Part shown: positions 33,160 through 42,860 of the stretch, in pieces
Numbering within the stretch: position 1 is the first letter of the stretch
How the letters are laid out: every line of letters starts with the position of its first letter
Origin: Klebsiella planticola ATCC 33531
GTDB taxonomy: Bacteria > Pseudomonadota > Gammaproteobacteria > Enterobacterales > Enterobacteriaceae
Assembly: GCF_000735435.1 (NCBI RefSeq)
Contig: NZ_JMPP01000021.1
Coordinates: forward strand, 55,721 to 119,720
Direction of reading: 5' to 3'
DNA: 64,000 nt
The notes under the pieces: model-generated
The model's input: only the letters and a program-made list of their open reading frames with translations
Databases searched by the model: none
What the model was told of the DNA's origin: nothing
Made by a program: the position numbers and the translations under genes

Positions 33160-35534
33160 ATGCTTTAAATTTTACCTTTGAGGCCTTTTTGAGAGAGGTT
33201 AATGATGTAATACCTTGGTCTGAAAGATTCAACTATCTTATTACGCCAGTTCAGAATAATGCTATACAAAAAATATTTGTAACTACTGCACCTCCATCCG
33301 AAGAGCTTAATAGAATTCTAACAGATAGCATACAATATGTGCATTCTGATATGAATACTGAACAATTCAACCCAAAGGAATTTTATAAAGGTTCTGATTT
33401 GGGATGGTATGCACAAAGTGCAGAATTAGCTATTAAAAGATCTTTATTAGACCGTTTCTTAGAGGAAGTAATACTAAAACCTGAAACTGAAAGAAGTGAT
33501 ACCGCCGAGTTGATTTTGCTCAAAGGTGAAGCAGGGTCAGGAAAAACAGTTTTTCTCCGGCAAGTTGCTTGGGAAATGAGGGTTATGGATTTTGGATGCC
33601 CACTTTGGGTTAATAATGGAGATAATTTAACTGTTGAAATCATCAAAGAGGTAATAGAAAAAACCAATGAAAGAGTTTTTCTTTATTGGGATGATGCATC
33701 ATTACACGTAAACAAGATCGCTGCGTTTATGAATAACGCAATAAAAGCCGAGTTGAAAATAACGATAATAACAGCTGAAAGATATAACGAATGGAGTCAA
33801 CGTTGCGATTCACTTAAAGAGTTAATAACAGAAGTATATTCTTTGCATAATCTTAGTGAGTCTGAAGTGACAAACTTAGTCGAGAAACTAGAGTTTCATG
33901 ATTGCTTAGGCCCTAACCTCATAAATAAAAATAAAGCTGAGCGTATACAGGAGTTTATTGTTAATTCAGAGCGGCAATTATTAGTTGCTTTGCACGAAGC
34001 AACTATGGGGGAACCATTTGAAGATATTATCTTCAGTGAATACGAGTCTATCTATCCTATACAGGCAAGAACAATCTACCGAACAATTTGCACATTGAAT
34101 AGGCTACGAGTTCCTGTTAGAGCAGGCCTAATTGCTAGAATTTTCGGCATCAATTTCACTGAGTTCAAACAGCAGTTTTTTACTCCATTGGAGAAAATAG
34201 TATTGTGGGATTCAGAGGGGAATGATGATTATCATTATAGAGCTCGTCACTCGGAAATAGCGGAAATAGTATTCAATCGTGCATTTAGCAATACATTAGA
34301 AAAATATAATGAATATACTCAAATATTGGATAAGATAAATATTGCATTTGAATCTGATAGGATTTCTTTTAGACAATTTATGCGAGCAAAATCTCTTAAT
34401 GAGATTTTTCCCGATTATCAAGATGTAATTAGCATTTATCAACAGGCTCTCAAAACCATAGGGGAAGATCCCTATTTGTTACAGCAAATGGCAAACTTTG
34501 AGAGGATAAGGCCAAATGGAAATTTAACTCTTGCGATAGAATTACTTGAGAATGCGAAGGAAAAGGCTCCTTATGACAGCAGTATAATTCACACCATGGC
34601 AACAGTATGGCGAGATAAAGCCAATAATAGTAATGAAGCCTATGATAGGATAAAGTTTCGTGGAGAGGCTCGCCATTTATTACAGGAAGCACAAAGACGA
34701 TGGGGAGGGAGTTCGTACATCTCAACAACTCTTCTTGAGCTTTCTATCGATAATTTTGAAGATAATATTAAGGATGATAATGTTTCTGGGAAAATTATAG
34801 ATGATCTAATCCGTAGGATTGAAGAAGAAATTACCATTAGCAAGCAAACATATCCGGATGAAGCAATGCTCTCAAACCTGGAAGCAAGATTTGCCGGAAT
34901 TATGAGTGATGATGGAAGAATACTAAGTTCATTACTTGCTGCTTTCAGTGATAACTCTAGGGATCCCTTTATAGCGATAAGACTTTCGAAAATATATATT
35001 GATAAAGGTGACTTTAATGAAGCTTCTAAGGTTTTGACGCAGGCTTTAGAAAGAAGACGAAACGACCATCGGTTGAATTATCAGTATGCGGAATTGCTAA
35101 GATTAATGGACCCCTCTAAAAGAGCTCCTTTGATTTACTATTATAGAAGGGCATTTACTCCGAGCGATAAAAACTTTCATGCTCAATTTTGGTTCGCTCG
35201 ATTTGCATATGAGTCAAGTGATCCTAAAGAACTTGCATTATCTGCTGACATTTTCGAGTATCTTCGGACTTCCAGAGTGTCAAAAGATGACCGGTTCAAA
35301 ATTAGAGATTATATCGGTGGTGAAATCAACCCAACAATATTTAGGGGGAGTTTGAAAGGAATCAACAGCGGATTTGGGTTCGTAACGGTCGATGGAAGTG
35401 GAAAAGATATTTTTTTTCCACGATCTGAGGTTCAACATGACCTTTGGGAAGCATTGAAGGTAGGTGATAGGCTGAAGTTTAATATCGGTTTCAATTATGC
35501 TGGTGCGGTTGCATGTAATATCGTCCCATCATAG
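33141..35534 (+). CDS. P-loop STAND-like NTPase with helical repeats and C-terminal cold-shock-like domain
   Basis: 797 residues from the ATG at 33141, which has no good ribosome site. Residues 5-30 (KINALNFTFEAFLREVNDVIPW) look like the end of a SIR2 domain. Then Walker A KGEAGSGKT (128-136), Walker B RVFLYWDD (178-185), a helical region, TPR-like repeats (about 420-710) and a C-terminal cold-shock-like fold (733-797: GSLKGINSGFGFVTV, GSGKDIFFPRSEV). It overlaps the previous frame by 19 bases, in the -1 frame. I infer a sensor-switch protein of the STAND type partnered with, or fused to, the SIR2 effector. Confidence 0.85.
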   Translation: MGFKKINALNFTFEAFLREVNDVIPWSERFNYLITPVQNNAIQKIFVTTAPPSEELNRILTDSIQYVHSDMNTEQFNPKEFYKGSDLGWYAQSAELAIKRSLLDRFLEEVILKPETERSDTAELILLKGEAGSGKTVFLRQVAWEMRVMDFGCPLWVNNGDNLTVEIIKEVIEKTNERVFLYWDDASLHVNKIAAFMNNAIKAELKITIITAERYNEWSQRCDSLKELITEVYSLHNLSESEVTNLVEKLEFHDCLGPNLINKNKAERIQEFIVNSERQLLVALHEATMGEPFEDIIFSEYESIYPIQARTIYRTICTLNRLRVPVRAGLIARIFGINFTEFKQQFFTPLEKIVLWDSEGNDDYHYRARHSEIAEIVFNRAFSNTLEKYNEYTQILDKINIAFESDRISFRQFMRAKSLNEIFPDYQDVISIYQQALKTIGEDPYLLQQMANFERIRPNGNLTLAIELLENAKEKAPYDSSIIHTMATVWRDKANNSNEAYDRIKFRGEARHLLQEAQRRWGGSSYISTTLLELSIDNFEDNIKDDNVSGKIIDDLIRRIEEEITISKQTYPDEAMLSNLEARFAGIMSDDGRILSSLLAAFSDNSRDPFIAIRLSKIYIDKGDFNEASKVLTQALERRRNDHRLNYQYAELLRLMDPSKRAPLIYYYRRAFTPSDKNFHAQFWFARFAYESSDPKELALSADIFEYLRTSRVSKDDRFKIRDYIGGEINPTIFRGSLKGINSGFGFVTVDGSGKDIFFPRSEVQHDLWEALKVGDRLKFNIGFNYAGAVACNIVPS
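33150..33156 (+). other. A_AAA_AAA slippery heptamer at the SIR2/STAND frame junction
   Basis: Seven A's lie in the phase X_XXY_YYZ relative to the first frame (TCA AAA AAA TAA), directly followed by the stop codon. A -1 slip would continue into the second frame and give one protein of about 1,034 residues. Adding one A would make a single open frame. So this is a frameshift site, a mutation, or a sequencing indel. Confidence 0.6.
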
Positions 35535-35549
35535 TGTTATTTTATAATT

Positions 35550-35595
35550 ATGAGGCTGATGGAATGAAAAATATCAGTCTCATTTATTTTTTATT
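35550..35595. terminator. Terminator between the STAND gene and int
   Basis: ATGAGGCTGAT pairs with ATCAGTCTCAT (one G-T pair, 12-base loop), followed by a T-rich run on the plus strand. It would end the cargo transcript and separate it from the convergent integrase gene. Confidence 0.6.
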
Positions 35596-36789
35596 TTAAT
35601 GTTTATCTTTTACCAATCCACCCCACCATGTCATTATTTCTTGTCTTTGTACTAAATATGTTGAACGATTATATGCTCTCCGAACTTCATTTTTATCACT
35701 ATGAGCTAAAGCTGCTTCAATGATATCCGGGTTGAAACCAGCTTCATTCATTGCTGTGCTTGCGATAGAGCGCAGCCCATGAGCAACAAGTTTTCCACCA
35801 TAGCCGATACGTTTCAAAGCGGCATTAGCCGTTTGGCTGTTCATCGCCTGCTTTGGATCATTTCTACTTGGGAAAACATGTTCACGCTGAGCACTGATTG
35901 GCTTCATCAGTTCCAGAATATCTAATGCTTGTTGAGATAGAGGAACGATGTGCTCTCGCCTGGCCTTCATCCGTTCGGCTGGAATAGTCCAGAGCTTGGC
36001 ATCGAGATCGATCTCTGCCCAACGAGCACCTGAGGCCTCAGAAGGGCGCACAAGCGTAAGGAGTTGCCATTCAATGAGACAGCGAGTCGCAACAGAGAGA
36101 TTCGACATCACCAGAGAACGCATTAGCCTCGGCAACTCTTCTGGCCGCAGCGTCGGCATGTTTTGCTTTTTGGGTTTCTCAAAGGCCATACCAACACCTG
36201 ATGCCGGATTTACATCTATCAGACCGGTGTTAACCGCATAAATCATTATCTCGTTAATACGCTGTACCAAACGACGAACAGTCTCAAGTGCACCACGCGC
36301 TTTAATTGGCTCTAGTGCTTCAACAATCGTTCTGGCCTTTATCTCCTGAACAGGTATCGAACCTATAGTGGGGAACACGTCTTTATCTAAAGAGCGCCAA
36401 ATGTCTTTTGCATAATCTTCTGTGACGCTTTTGCTTTTAATCTGGAACCAGTTTGCGGCTACTGTTGAGAAAATGCTATCCAGCTCAATCTGATGTTGTT
36501 CTGACGCTAGCTCTTGTTGCTGCTGTGGATCCATGCCTTGTGCGAGTGTGGTTAAATGCTGGTCGCGTATCTGACGAGCTGTTGCGAGCGTAAGGGCCGG
36601 ATATGAGCCGAGGCTGAGATTAGTTCTGCTGCCACTGTTCGGACGTTGATAGCGGAAGCGCCAGAGCTTTTTACCAGTAGTTTTGACGAGCAAGAACAGG
36701 CCATCACCATCATGTAAGGTGAAGTCTTTTTCACGTGGTTTAGCTTTAAGTATTTCGTTGTTAGTAAGTGGGCGTGTAATGCGCGCCAT
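35596..36789 (-). CDS. P4-family tyrosine integrase
   Basis: 397 residues. N-terminal SAM-like arm-binding domain (ITRPLTNNEILKAKPREKDFTLHDGDGLFL), then the catalytic domain with Arg in VRPSEASGARW, HGLRS, the HSDK box and the nucleophile Tyr near AYNRSTYL. It integrates the satellite at the 3' end of ssrA, 180 bases away. Its start codon lies next to a 16-base inverted repeat likely bound by Int, so it may repress itself. Confidence 0.95.
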   Translation of the reverse strand: MARITRPLTNNEILKAKPREKDFTLHDGDGLFLLVKTTGKKLWRFRYQRPNSGSRTNLSLGSYPALTLATARQIRDQHLTTLAQGMDPQQQQELASEQHQIELDSIFSTVAANWFQIKSKSVTEDYAKDIWRSLDKDVFPTIGSIPVQEIKARTIVEALEPIKARGALETVRRLVQRINEIMIYAVNTGLIDVNPASGVGMAFEKPKKQNMPTLRPEELPRLMRSLVMSNLSVATRCLIEWQLLTLVRPSEASGARWAEIDLDAKLWTIPAERMKARREHIVPLSQQALDILELMKPISAQREHVFPSRNDPKQAMNSQTANAALKRIGYGGKLVAHGLRSIASTAMNEAGFNPDIIEAALAHSDKNEVRRAYNRSTYLVQRQEIMTWWGGLVKDKH

Positions 36790-36800
36790 GCCTGGATCCC

Positions 36801-36862
36801 TTCCATAATTGGTACACGTTTAATGGACCACAGTATAGCGTGTACCTAAACGTGTACCAATT
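36801..36862. repeat. Right arm-type integrase sites and int operator
   Basis: AATTGGTACACGTTTA (36807-36822) and TAAACGTGTACCAATT (36847-36862) are exact 16-base inverted arms just upstream of the int start. Copies of both also occur at the left end (25333-25361). They probably bind integrase for recombination and self-regulation. Confidence 0.6.
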
Positions 36863-36904
36863 TTCTCTGGATTTAGCCGGATGTCCTCGGACAAAGACAG
36901 ACAC

Positions 36905-36938
36905 AAAAAAGCCCGCAGGGCTTGTGCCGTGCGGGCTT
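36905..36938 (-). terminator. ssrA terminator
   Basis: The AAGCCCGCA / TGCGGGCTT stem with six T on the minus strand lies about 35 bases past the 3' end of ssrA. A nearly identical hairpin is found at 25181-25214. Confidence 0.75.
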
Positions 36939-36972
36939 TCAGGATTTCCCCGGACGTATCCGGAAGAGCAAG

Positions 36973-37337
36973 TGGTGGAGCTGGCGGGAGTTGAACCCGC
37001 GTCCGAAATTCCTACATCCTCGGCACTACATGCTTAGTCCAGTCTTTACATTCGCTGGCCAGCTGCGGACGGACACGCCACTGACAAACTAGCCTGATTA
37101 GTTTTAACGCTTCAACCCCAGGCAGGGCTTCCACGCGATCTCTTTTGGGTTTGACCTCTCTTTATTCCCCGTCTTAAGAGCGGAAGCTAGGGAGAGAGGG
37201 CTCTTAGCAGGTTATTAAGCTGCTAAAGCGTAGTTTTCGTCGTTTGCGACTATTTTTTTGCGGCTTTTTACGAGGCCAACCGCCCCTCGGCATGCACCTT
37301 GGGTTTCGCGAATCCCGTCGAATCCAGAATCAGCCCC
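36973..37337 (-). ncRNA. ssrA: tmRNA (transfer-messenger RNA)
   Basis: About 365 bases, 5' end GGGGCTGATTCTGGATTCG and 3' end ...CCGCCAGCTCCACCA. The internal reading frame encodes the tag ANDENYALAA followed by two stops. tmRNA frees stalled ribosomes and tags the unfinished peptide for proteolysis, with SmpB encoded just upstream. The 3' end is the satellite attachment site and remains intact. Confidence 0.97.
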
Positions 37338-37483
37338 AATGTGTTAAGGCGAGTATAACAGATTTGTGAATGGAGTTACCAGCACTCGTTCGCACGATTA
37401 TGGGGGCGGGGTGGGTGAAAAAGCAGCATCAACAACGATATAGCGCATAAGGGCCAGCTGAGCCGGCCCTTAAAAAGAGGGTA

Positions 37484-37966
37484 TTAGCGGCCAGCGTGTT
37501 TCATAATGCGGGCTTTATCCAGCGCCCACTCGCGATCTTTGAGATCGGTACGCTTGTCATGCTGCTTCTTACCTTTGGCGACGCCGATTTTCACTTTGCA
37601 CCAGGCGTTCTTCCAGTACAGCGACAGGGCGACGACGGTGTAACCTTCACGGTTGATGCGGCCGTACAGGGCATCCAGCTCGCGCTGATTAAGCAGCAGC
37701 TTACGGGTACGCGTCGGGTCGCAGACGTAGTGGGTCGATGCCACGGCCATCGGCGTAAAGTTGGCACCGAAGAGATAGGCTTCGCCATCCTTCAGGATGA
37801 CATAGCTGTCGCTGATGTTGGCTTTGCCGGCGCGCAGAGATTTGACTTCCCACCCTTGCAGGGCAAGACCAGCCTCGTATTCATCTTCGATAAAGTATTC
37901 ATGGCGGGCGCGTTTATTCAGCGCAATGGTGGCTGATCCAGGTTTGTGGGCTTTTTTCTTGGTCAT
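37484..37966 (-). CDS. smpB: SmpB, tmRNA-binding protein
   Basis: 160 residues. An OB-fold with N-terminal [29 protein letters not shown] and a basic C-terminal tail (KGKKQHDKR... [10 protein letters not shown]) that occupies the decoding centre. It brings tmRNA to stalled ribosomes. Standard position beside ssrA and divergent from ratA. Confidence 0.97.
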   Translation of the reverse strand: MTKKKAHKPGSATIALNKRARHEYFIEDEYEAGLALQGWEVKSLRAGKANISDSYVILKDGEAYLFGANFTPMAVASTHYVCDPTRTRKLLLNQRELDALYGRINREGYTVVALSLYWKNAWCKVKIGVAKGKKQHDKRTDLKDREWALDKARIMKHAGR

Positions 37967-38118
37967 AATGTCCTGAAGTCATTGCTAAACGGGAACACAG
38001 TACCTCAATCCATCCTGCGAGGTGTAATGCGCTATCTTAGCACGAGTTGCGGCACAGCGTTTTTTTTAGCGGCAGATAAATGATATTATTTGCGACGTGT
38101 ATAAATGTGGAACTTGCT

Positions 38119-38556
38119 ATGCCTCAGATTAGCCGTACTGCGCTGGTGCCCTTCAGTGTGGAACAGATGTATCAACTCGTAAATGACGTGAAGTCCTATC
38201 CTGATTTTTTGCCTGGCTGCACCGGGAGCCGTGTGCTGGAGTCTGGGCCGACGCAGATGATGGCGGCGGTTGATGTGTCCAAAGCAGGCATCAGTAAGAC
38301 CTTTACGACACGCAATACCCTTACCAGTAACCAGAGCATTTTAATGAGTCTGGTCGATGGCCCGTTTAAAAAGCTGATTGGCGGCTGGAAGTTTATCCCG
38401 CTGAGCTCGGATGCCTGCAAAATTGAGTTTCATCTTGATTTTGAATTCACCAACATGCTGATTGAGATGGCGTTTGGTCGCATCTTCAAAGAGCTGGCGT
38501 TAAATATGGTGCAGGCTTTCACGGCCAGGGCCAAAGAGGTTTATCGTGTCGGCTAA
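38119..38556 (+). CDS. ratA: RatA, START-domain coenzyme-Q-binding toxin-like protein
   Basis: 145 residues from the ATG at 38119; the E. coli annotation uses a start 13 codons further up (38080 here). Polyketide-cyclase/START fold: [20 protein letters not shown], then SYPDFLPGC. Described as blocking 70S assembly in E. coli and related to Coq10. Overlaps rnfH by 11 bases. Confidence 0.92.
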   Translation: MPQISRTALVPFSVEQMYQLVNDVKSYPDFLPGCTGSRVLESGPTQMMAAVDVSKAGISKTFTTRNTLTSNQSILMSLVDGPFKKLIGGWKFIPLSSDACKIEFHLDFEFTNMLIEMAFGRIFKELALNMVQAFTARAKEVYRVG

Positions 38557-38836
38557 CATCGTGGTGGAAGTTGCCTATGCTCTGCCGGAGAAGCAGTACC
38601 TGCAAAGCGTAAAGCTTGAAGAGGGCGCCACGGTCGAACAGGCGATTATTGCCAGTGGCCTGCTGGCGCTGCGCGGCGATATCGATCTGGCGAAGAACAA
38701 GGTCGGAATATACAGTCGCCCGGTTAAGCTGCATGATGTGGTGCATGATGGCGATCGGGTGGAAATCTACCGTCCGCTGATTGCCGATCCGAAAGAGCTG
38801 CGTCGTCAGCGTGCGGAGAAAAATGCCGGGAAATAG
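38546..38836 (+). CDS. rnfH: RnfH/RatB, ubiquitin-like small protein
   Basis: 96 residues, beta-grasp fold ([19 protein letters not shown]... [24 protein letters not shown]). The start codon is a GTG inside the end of ratA. Long paired with ratA; its function is poorly defined. Confidence 0.9.
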   Translation: MSANIVVEVAYALPEKQYLQSVKLEEGATVEQAIIASGLLALRGDIDLAKNKVGIYSRPVKLHDVVHDGDRVEIYRPLIADPKELRRQRAEKNAGK

Positions 38837-38850
38837 CGGCGAACGGGATA

Positions 38851-38876
38851 AAAAAAGCGCTCAGTGAGCGCTTTTT
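38851..38876. terminator. Bidirectional terminator between rnfH and bamE
   Basis: AAGCGCTC A GTGAGCGCTT-type stem flanked by A6 and T5, serving the convergent rnfH and bamE genes. Confidence 0.75.
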
Positions 38877-38904
38877 GTCTTTTTGCAGCAAGGTGCTTAC
38901 CGCA

Positions 38905-39246
38905 TTACTCGTTGGTGAGAGCCGGTTTGTTATCAATGTTGGTTAACACGCCGCTACTGTTGAAGGTCAGCGTTAGCGTCTGCTGGGTGATTTTTTCATG
39001 CCCAGGCTGCTGACGGAAAACATAGAACCAGGTGTTGGTACCAAACGGATCCGACATCATTGGGGTACCCAGCGCATAAGCAACCTGCTGTTGCGTCATG
39101 CCGACACGAATTTTTGCTACATCGTTGGGTGCCAGATAGTTACCCTGGTTGATATCAGGACGGTAAACCACTCGTTCCAGAGTGGAACAGCCTGCGGTCA
39201 ACATGAGAAGAACCGCTGCGGCAGCAGTCAGCGTTTTACAGCGCAT
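38905..39246 (-). CDS. bamE: BamE outer-membrane assembly lipoprotein
   Basis: 113 residues. Lipoprotein signal with lipobox LTAGC, then [13 protein letters not shown] and [18 protein letters not shown] of the SmpA/OmlA fold. Member of the BAM complex that inserts outer-membrane proteins; stabilises BamD-BamA contact. Enteric neighbours recN and rnfH are as usual. Confidence 0.96.
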   Translation of the reverse strand: MRCKTLTAAAAVLLMLTAGCSTLERVVYRPDINQGNYLAPNDVAKIRVGMTQQQVAYALGTPMMSDPFGTNTWFYVFRQQPGHEKITQQTLTLTFNSSGVLTNIDNKPALTNE

Positions 39247-39393
39247 AGTGATTTTATTCCTTTTCGGGCCCGAGCAGTACGTGGCTCATCTGTAATATGC
39301 CGATAATAATAGACCTTTGCCCAGTTGGAAACCTTCGACTGCAGGTCTTACGGCAATTTGCTGTTCACTATGACTCTGCGAAAATCAAAAAGT

Positions 39394-41055
39394 TTACGCC
39401 GCGAGCAACTCTTTCGCGTTTGCCAGCGTGTTACGGGTGACTTCGCTACCGCCCAGCAGACGGGCCAGTTCCTGCAGTCGCGCCCGTTTGTCGAGCGGGT
39501 GCATATGGGTTTCCGTCATCTCGCCGTCGGTCTCTTTGCAGACGAAGAAATGATGATGGCCACAGCCGGCAACCTGCGGCAGGTGAGTGACGCACATGAC
39601 CTGAGTAGATTCGCCCAGCTGACGCAGCAGTTTGCCTACGACTGCCGCCGTCGGGCCGCTGATACCGACATCTACCTCATCGAAAATCAGGGCCGGCGTT
39701 TCCATCTTCCGCGCAGTAATGACCTGAATGGCCAACGCAATACGCGACAGTTCGCCACCGGAGGCGACTTTAGCAATGGGCTGAAGCGGCTGCCCCGGGT
39801 TGGTCGTGACGCGAAACTCGATACGGTCGGCCCCTTCGGCGGTGAGATGACGCTCATCAAAGGCAACCTCGATGGCAAATACCCCGTGAGGCATGGAAAG
39901 TGAGCGCATACTCTCGGTGATTAACTGCGCCAGCTCTGCCGCGCTGCTTTGCCGCAGAGCGTGCAGCTGCTGAGCAGTCTCGAGCGCCAGCTGATGGTGT
40001 TCTACCACGGTCTGGCTAAGGGATTCCAGCGAGCCCGCGCTGTCGTCGAGCAGCCGCTGCTCTTCCAGCAGGCCCTGATAAAATGCGGGGAGCTCTTCCG
40101 GGGTGATCTGATGCTTACGCGCCAGGGCTATCTGACGAGAGATGCGCTGCTCCAGCTCGAACAGACGATTCGGGTCGAGATCCAGACGGTCGCTATAGTG
40201 ACGCAGTTCGTCGCTGGCTTCGCTGAGCTGAATCGCCGCCTCTTCAAGCATATCCAGCACCCCCGAGAGTTTGCTGTCCATCCCGACGAGCTCAGTCACC
40301 AGTTGCCTGGCGGTGTAGAGCTGGCTTTGCAGGTTGGCTTCTTCGCCGTCTGCGAGCACCGTCAGCGCGTGCTGACAGGTGGTCAGCAGCTGGCCGCTGT
40401 TGGCCAGGCGTTTGTACTCTTCATCGATTTGTTCGAACTCGCCCGGCTGTGGATTGAACTCATTTAACTCTTTCAGCTGATATTGCAGCAGATCGGCGCG
40501 GGCAGCGCGTTCCTGGCTCTGCTGCTGATGCTGAGCCAGCTCGCGGCAGCTTTGATGCCACTGACGATAGTGTTCAGCCATACGCTGAGTAAGCGCATAC
40601 TCACCGGTGTAGCCATCGAGCAGGGTTTTTTGATGTTCAGGCCGGGTCAGCAGCTGGTGCGCATGCTGGCCGTGAATCTGGATAAGCAGCTGGCCGAGCT
40701 CACGAAGCTGAGAAAGCGGGACGGCGGTACCGTTAATAAAACCGCGGGAGCGCCCGTCGGTACTGATGACGCGGCGAAGTAAACACTCACGTCCGCTTTC
40801 CAGCTGGTTCTCCTCCAGCCAGCGCTGCGCCGCCGGGGTATCTTTTAAGGCGAAGCGGGCGCACAGGTCTGCGCGGCTGGCGCCTCTTCGCACCATGTCT
40901 GCTTCGGCTCTTCCGCCAAGGCACAGCCCTAGCGCATCAATGGCAATAGATTTCCCTGCACCGGTTTCCCCGGTGATCGCGGTCATTCCGCTGTGAAAAT
41001 CGATTTCCAGTTCACGAACGATAGCAAAGTTACTGATGGTGAGTTGCGCCAGCAT
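39394..41055 (-). CDS. recN: RecN, SMC-like DNA repair ATPase
   Basis: 553 residues, the E. coli length. Walker A GETGAGKS near residue 35, a coiled-coil middle and a C-terminal Walker B region ([11 protein letters not shown]). It acts early in double-strand-break repair. The ATG at 41053-41055 follows two LexA boxes; the open frame further upstream lacks homology. Confidence 0.96.
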   Translation of the reverse strand: MLAQLTISNFAIVRELEIDFHSGMTAITGETGAGKSIAIDALGLCLGGRAEADMVRRGASRADLCARFALKDTPAAQRWLEENQLESGRECLLRRVISTDGRSRGFINGTAVPLSQLRELGQLLIQIHGQHAHQLLTRPEHQKTLLDGYTGEYALTQRMAEHYRQWHQSCRELAQHQQQSQERAARADLLQYQLKELNEFNPQPGEFEQIDEEYKRLANSGQLLTTCQHALTVLADGEEANLQSQLYTARQLVTELVGMDSKLSGVLDMLEEAAIQLSEASDELRHYSDRLDLDPNRLFELEQRISRQIALARKHQITPEELPAFYQGLLEEQRLLDDSAGSLESLSQTVVEHHQLALETAQQLHALRQSSAAELAQLITESMRSLSMPHGVFAIEVAFDERHLTAEGADRIEFRVTTNPGQPLQPIAKVASGGELSRIALAIQVITARKMETPALIFDEVDVGISGPTAAVVGKLLRQLGESTQVMCVTHLPQVAGCGHHHFFVCKETDGEMTETHMHPLDKRARLQELARLLGGSEVTRNTLANAKELLAA

Positions 41056-41081
41056 AGCTGCCTTCCTGTATGAAAAACCAT

Positions 41082-41101
41082 TACTGTGTTTTCGTACAGT
41101 A
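41082..41101 (-). promoter_or_regulatory. LexA box 1 upstream of recN
   Basis: TACTGT-N8-ACAGTA, a near-perfect SOS box, 27 bases before the recN start. It predicts strong DNA-damage induction. Confidence 0.88.
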
Positions 41102-41103
41102 TA

Positions 41104-41123
41104 GACTGGTTTTTTATCCAGTA
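41104..41123 (-). promoter_or_regulatory. LexA box 2 upstream of recN
   Basis: CTG-N10-CAG core (41106-41121), spaced 22 bases centre to centre from box 1. Tandem boxes on recN are also known in E. coli. Confidence 0.7.
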
Positions 41124-41141
41124 AAGAGGCAGCTGCTAAAA

Positions 41142-42020
41142 TCAGAACAATTTTTTCGACCAGCCGAGTTTGGTGCTCAATGTATTGAAATAGCTGTAAT
41201 CTTTTGGATGAATGAGGTTCAGATGATAATCGCAGCGGTGGATAAGAACATCCTCGCCATCCTGAATCGGCAGCGCTATCTGGCTGTCGCAACTGATCTC
41301 CAGATCGCTGCAGCGCTGGGAAAAACGCAGGCGAATGGTGCTGTCACCGTTAATCACCAGCGGACGCGCCGAGAGGGTATGCGGGAACATAGGGACCAGG
41401 GTAATGGCATCCAGGGAGGGTGTCAGAATGGGGCCGCCGGCGGATAATGAATAGGCGGTGGAACCCGTCGGTGTGGAGATAATCAGGCCGTCAGAACGCT
41501 GGGAGAAGGCAAATACCTCATCGATATACACTTCGAACTCAATCATATGCGCAACTTTGCCCGGGTGCAGGACCACTTCATTAATCGCGGTACTGATGCG
41601 CTTCTGGCAATCTTGCTGGCAGACCTGGGCTTCCAGCAAAAAACGTTTTTCCGAAATGTAGTGGCCTTCCAGTACGTCGGCGAGCTGCTGTAGGGCGTTA
41701 TCCGGGTCAAGATCGGTCAGAAAACCGAGGTTGCCGCGGTTAATGCCGATGACGTTGATATCGTAACGTGCCAGCGTTCGCGCTGCGCCGAGCATGTTGC
41801 CGTCGCCGCCCACCACTACCGCCAGATCCGCCTGCTGACCAATTTCCGCCAGCGTGCCCGTTTTGACGTTGCTAAGCTGAAGCTCATGGGCAATCTGTTG
41901 TTCGACCAGAACCTCGTAGCCTTTGCCGGAGAGCCAGCGCCAGAGCATTTCATGTGTGGTCAGCGCGGTTGGGTGACGAGGGTGTCCCACAATGCCTATA
42001 CACTTGAAATGGTTCTTCAT
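41142..42020 (-). CDS. nadK: NAD kinase
   Basis: 292 residues. Phosphorylates NAD to NADP. Shows the GGDGN motif ([15 protein letters not shown]), the catalytic region ([11 protein letters not shown]) and the glycine-rich [17 protein letters not shown] segment. Divergent from grpE as in other enterics. Confidence 0.97.
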   Translation of the reverse strand: MKNHFKCIGIVGHPRHPTALTTHEMLWRWLSGKGYEVLVEQQIAHELQLSNVKTGTLAEIGQQADLAVVVGGDGNMLGAARTLARYDINVIGINRGNLGFLTDLDPDNALQQLADVLEGHYISEKRFLLEAQVCQQDCQKRISTAINEVVLHPGKVAHMIEFEVYIDEVFAFSQRSDGLIISTPTGSTAYSLSAGGPILTPSLDAITLVPMFPHTLSARPLVINGDSTIRLRFSQRCSDLEISCDSQIALPIQDGEDVLIHRCDYHLNLIHPKDYSYFNTLSTKLGWSKKLF

Positions 42021-42042
42021 GTTCTGGATGTCCTTGCGTTAA

Positions 42043-42735
<693 letters not shown>

Positions 42736-42745
42736 TTCGCCTCCA

Positions 42746-42773
42746 ACGGCCGCCTGAGGGCGGCCGTTTTTTT
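42746..42773 (+). terminator. grpE terminator
   Basis: ACGGCCGCC TGA GGGCGGCCGT-type stem followed by seven T, ten bases after the grpE stop. Confidence 0.85.
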
Positions 42774-42860
42774 ATCGCCCCGCGGTTTTGTTGCCTGGAG
42801 AGTGGCGGGCAAAAAAAACGGCGAACCCAGGGTCCACCGTCTCTGCGTCAGGCCTGTCGA

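Larger units (their letters stand above)
25181..36972. mobile_element. P4-like phage satellite integrated at ssrA
   Basis: P4 landmarks occur in P4 order: crr, alpha, cnr-like, epsilon-like, kil, CI RNA region, vis, ori1, sid, delta, psu, cos, cargo, int, ssrA. The integrase reads away from ssrA, and an ssrA-terminator copy marks the far end. Capsid size (sid), late activation (delta) and polarity suppression (psu) genes are present but no capsid or tail genes, so it must depend on a P2-like helper. All core genes look intact, so it may still be mobile. Exact att boundaries are uncertain at both ends. Confidence 0.88.

Noticed and set aside
36840..37037. 65-codon plus-strand frame over the terminator and ssrA 3' end
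   Set aside because: It is antisense to tmRNA and made of attachment and terminator sequence.
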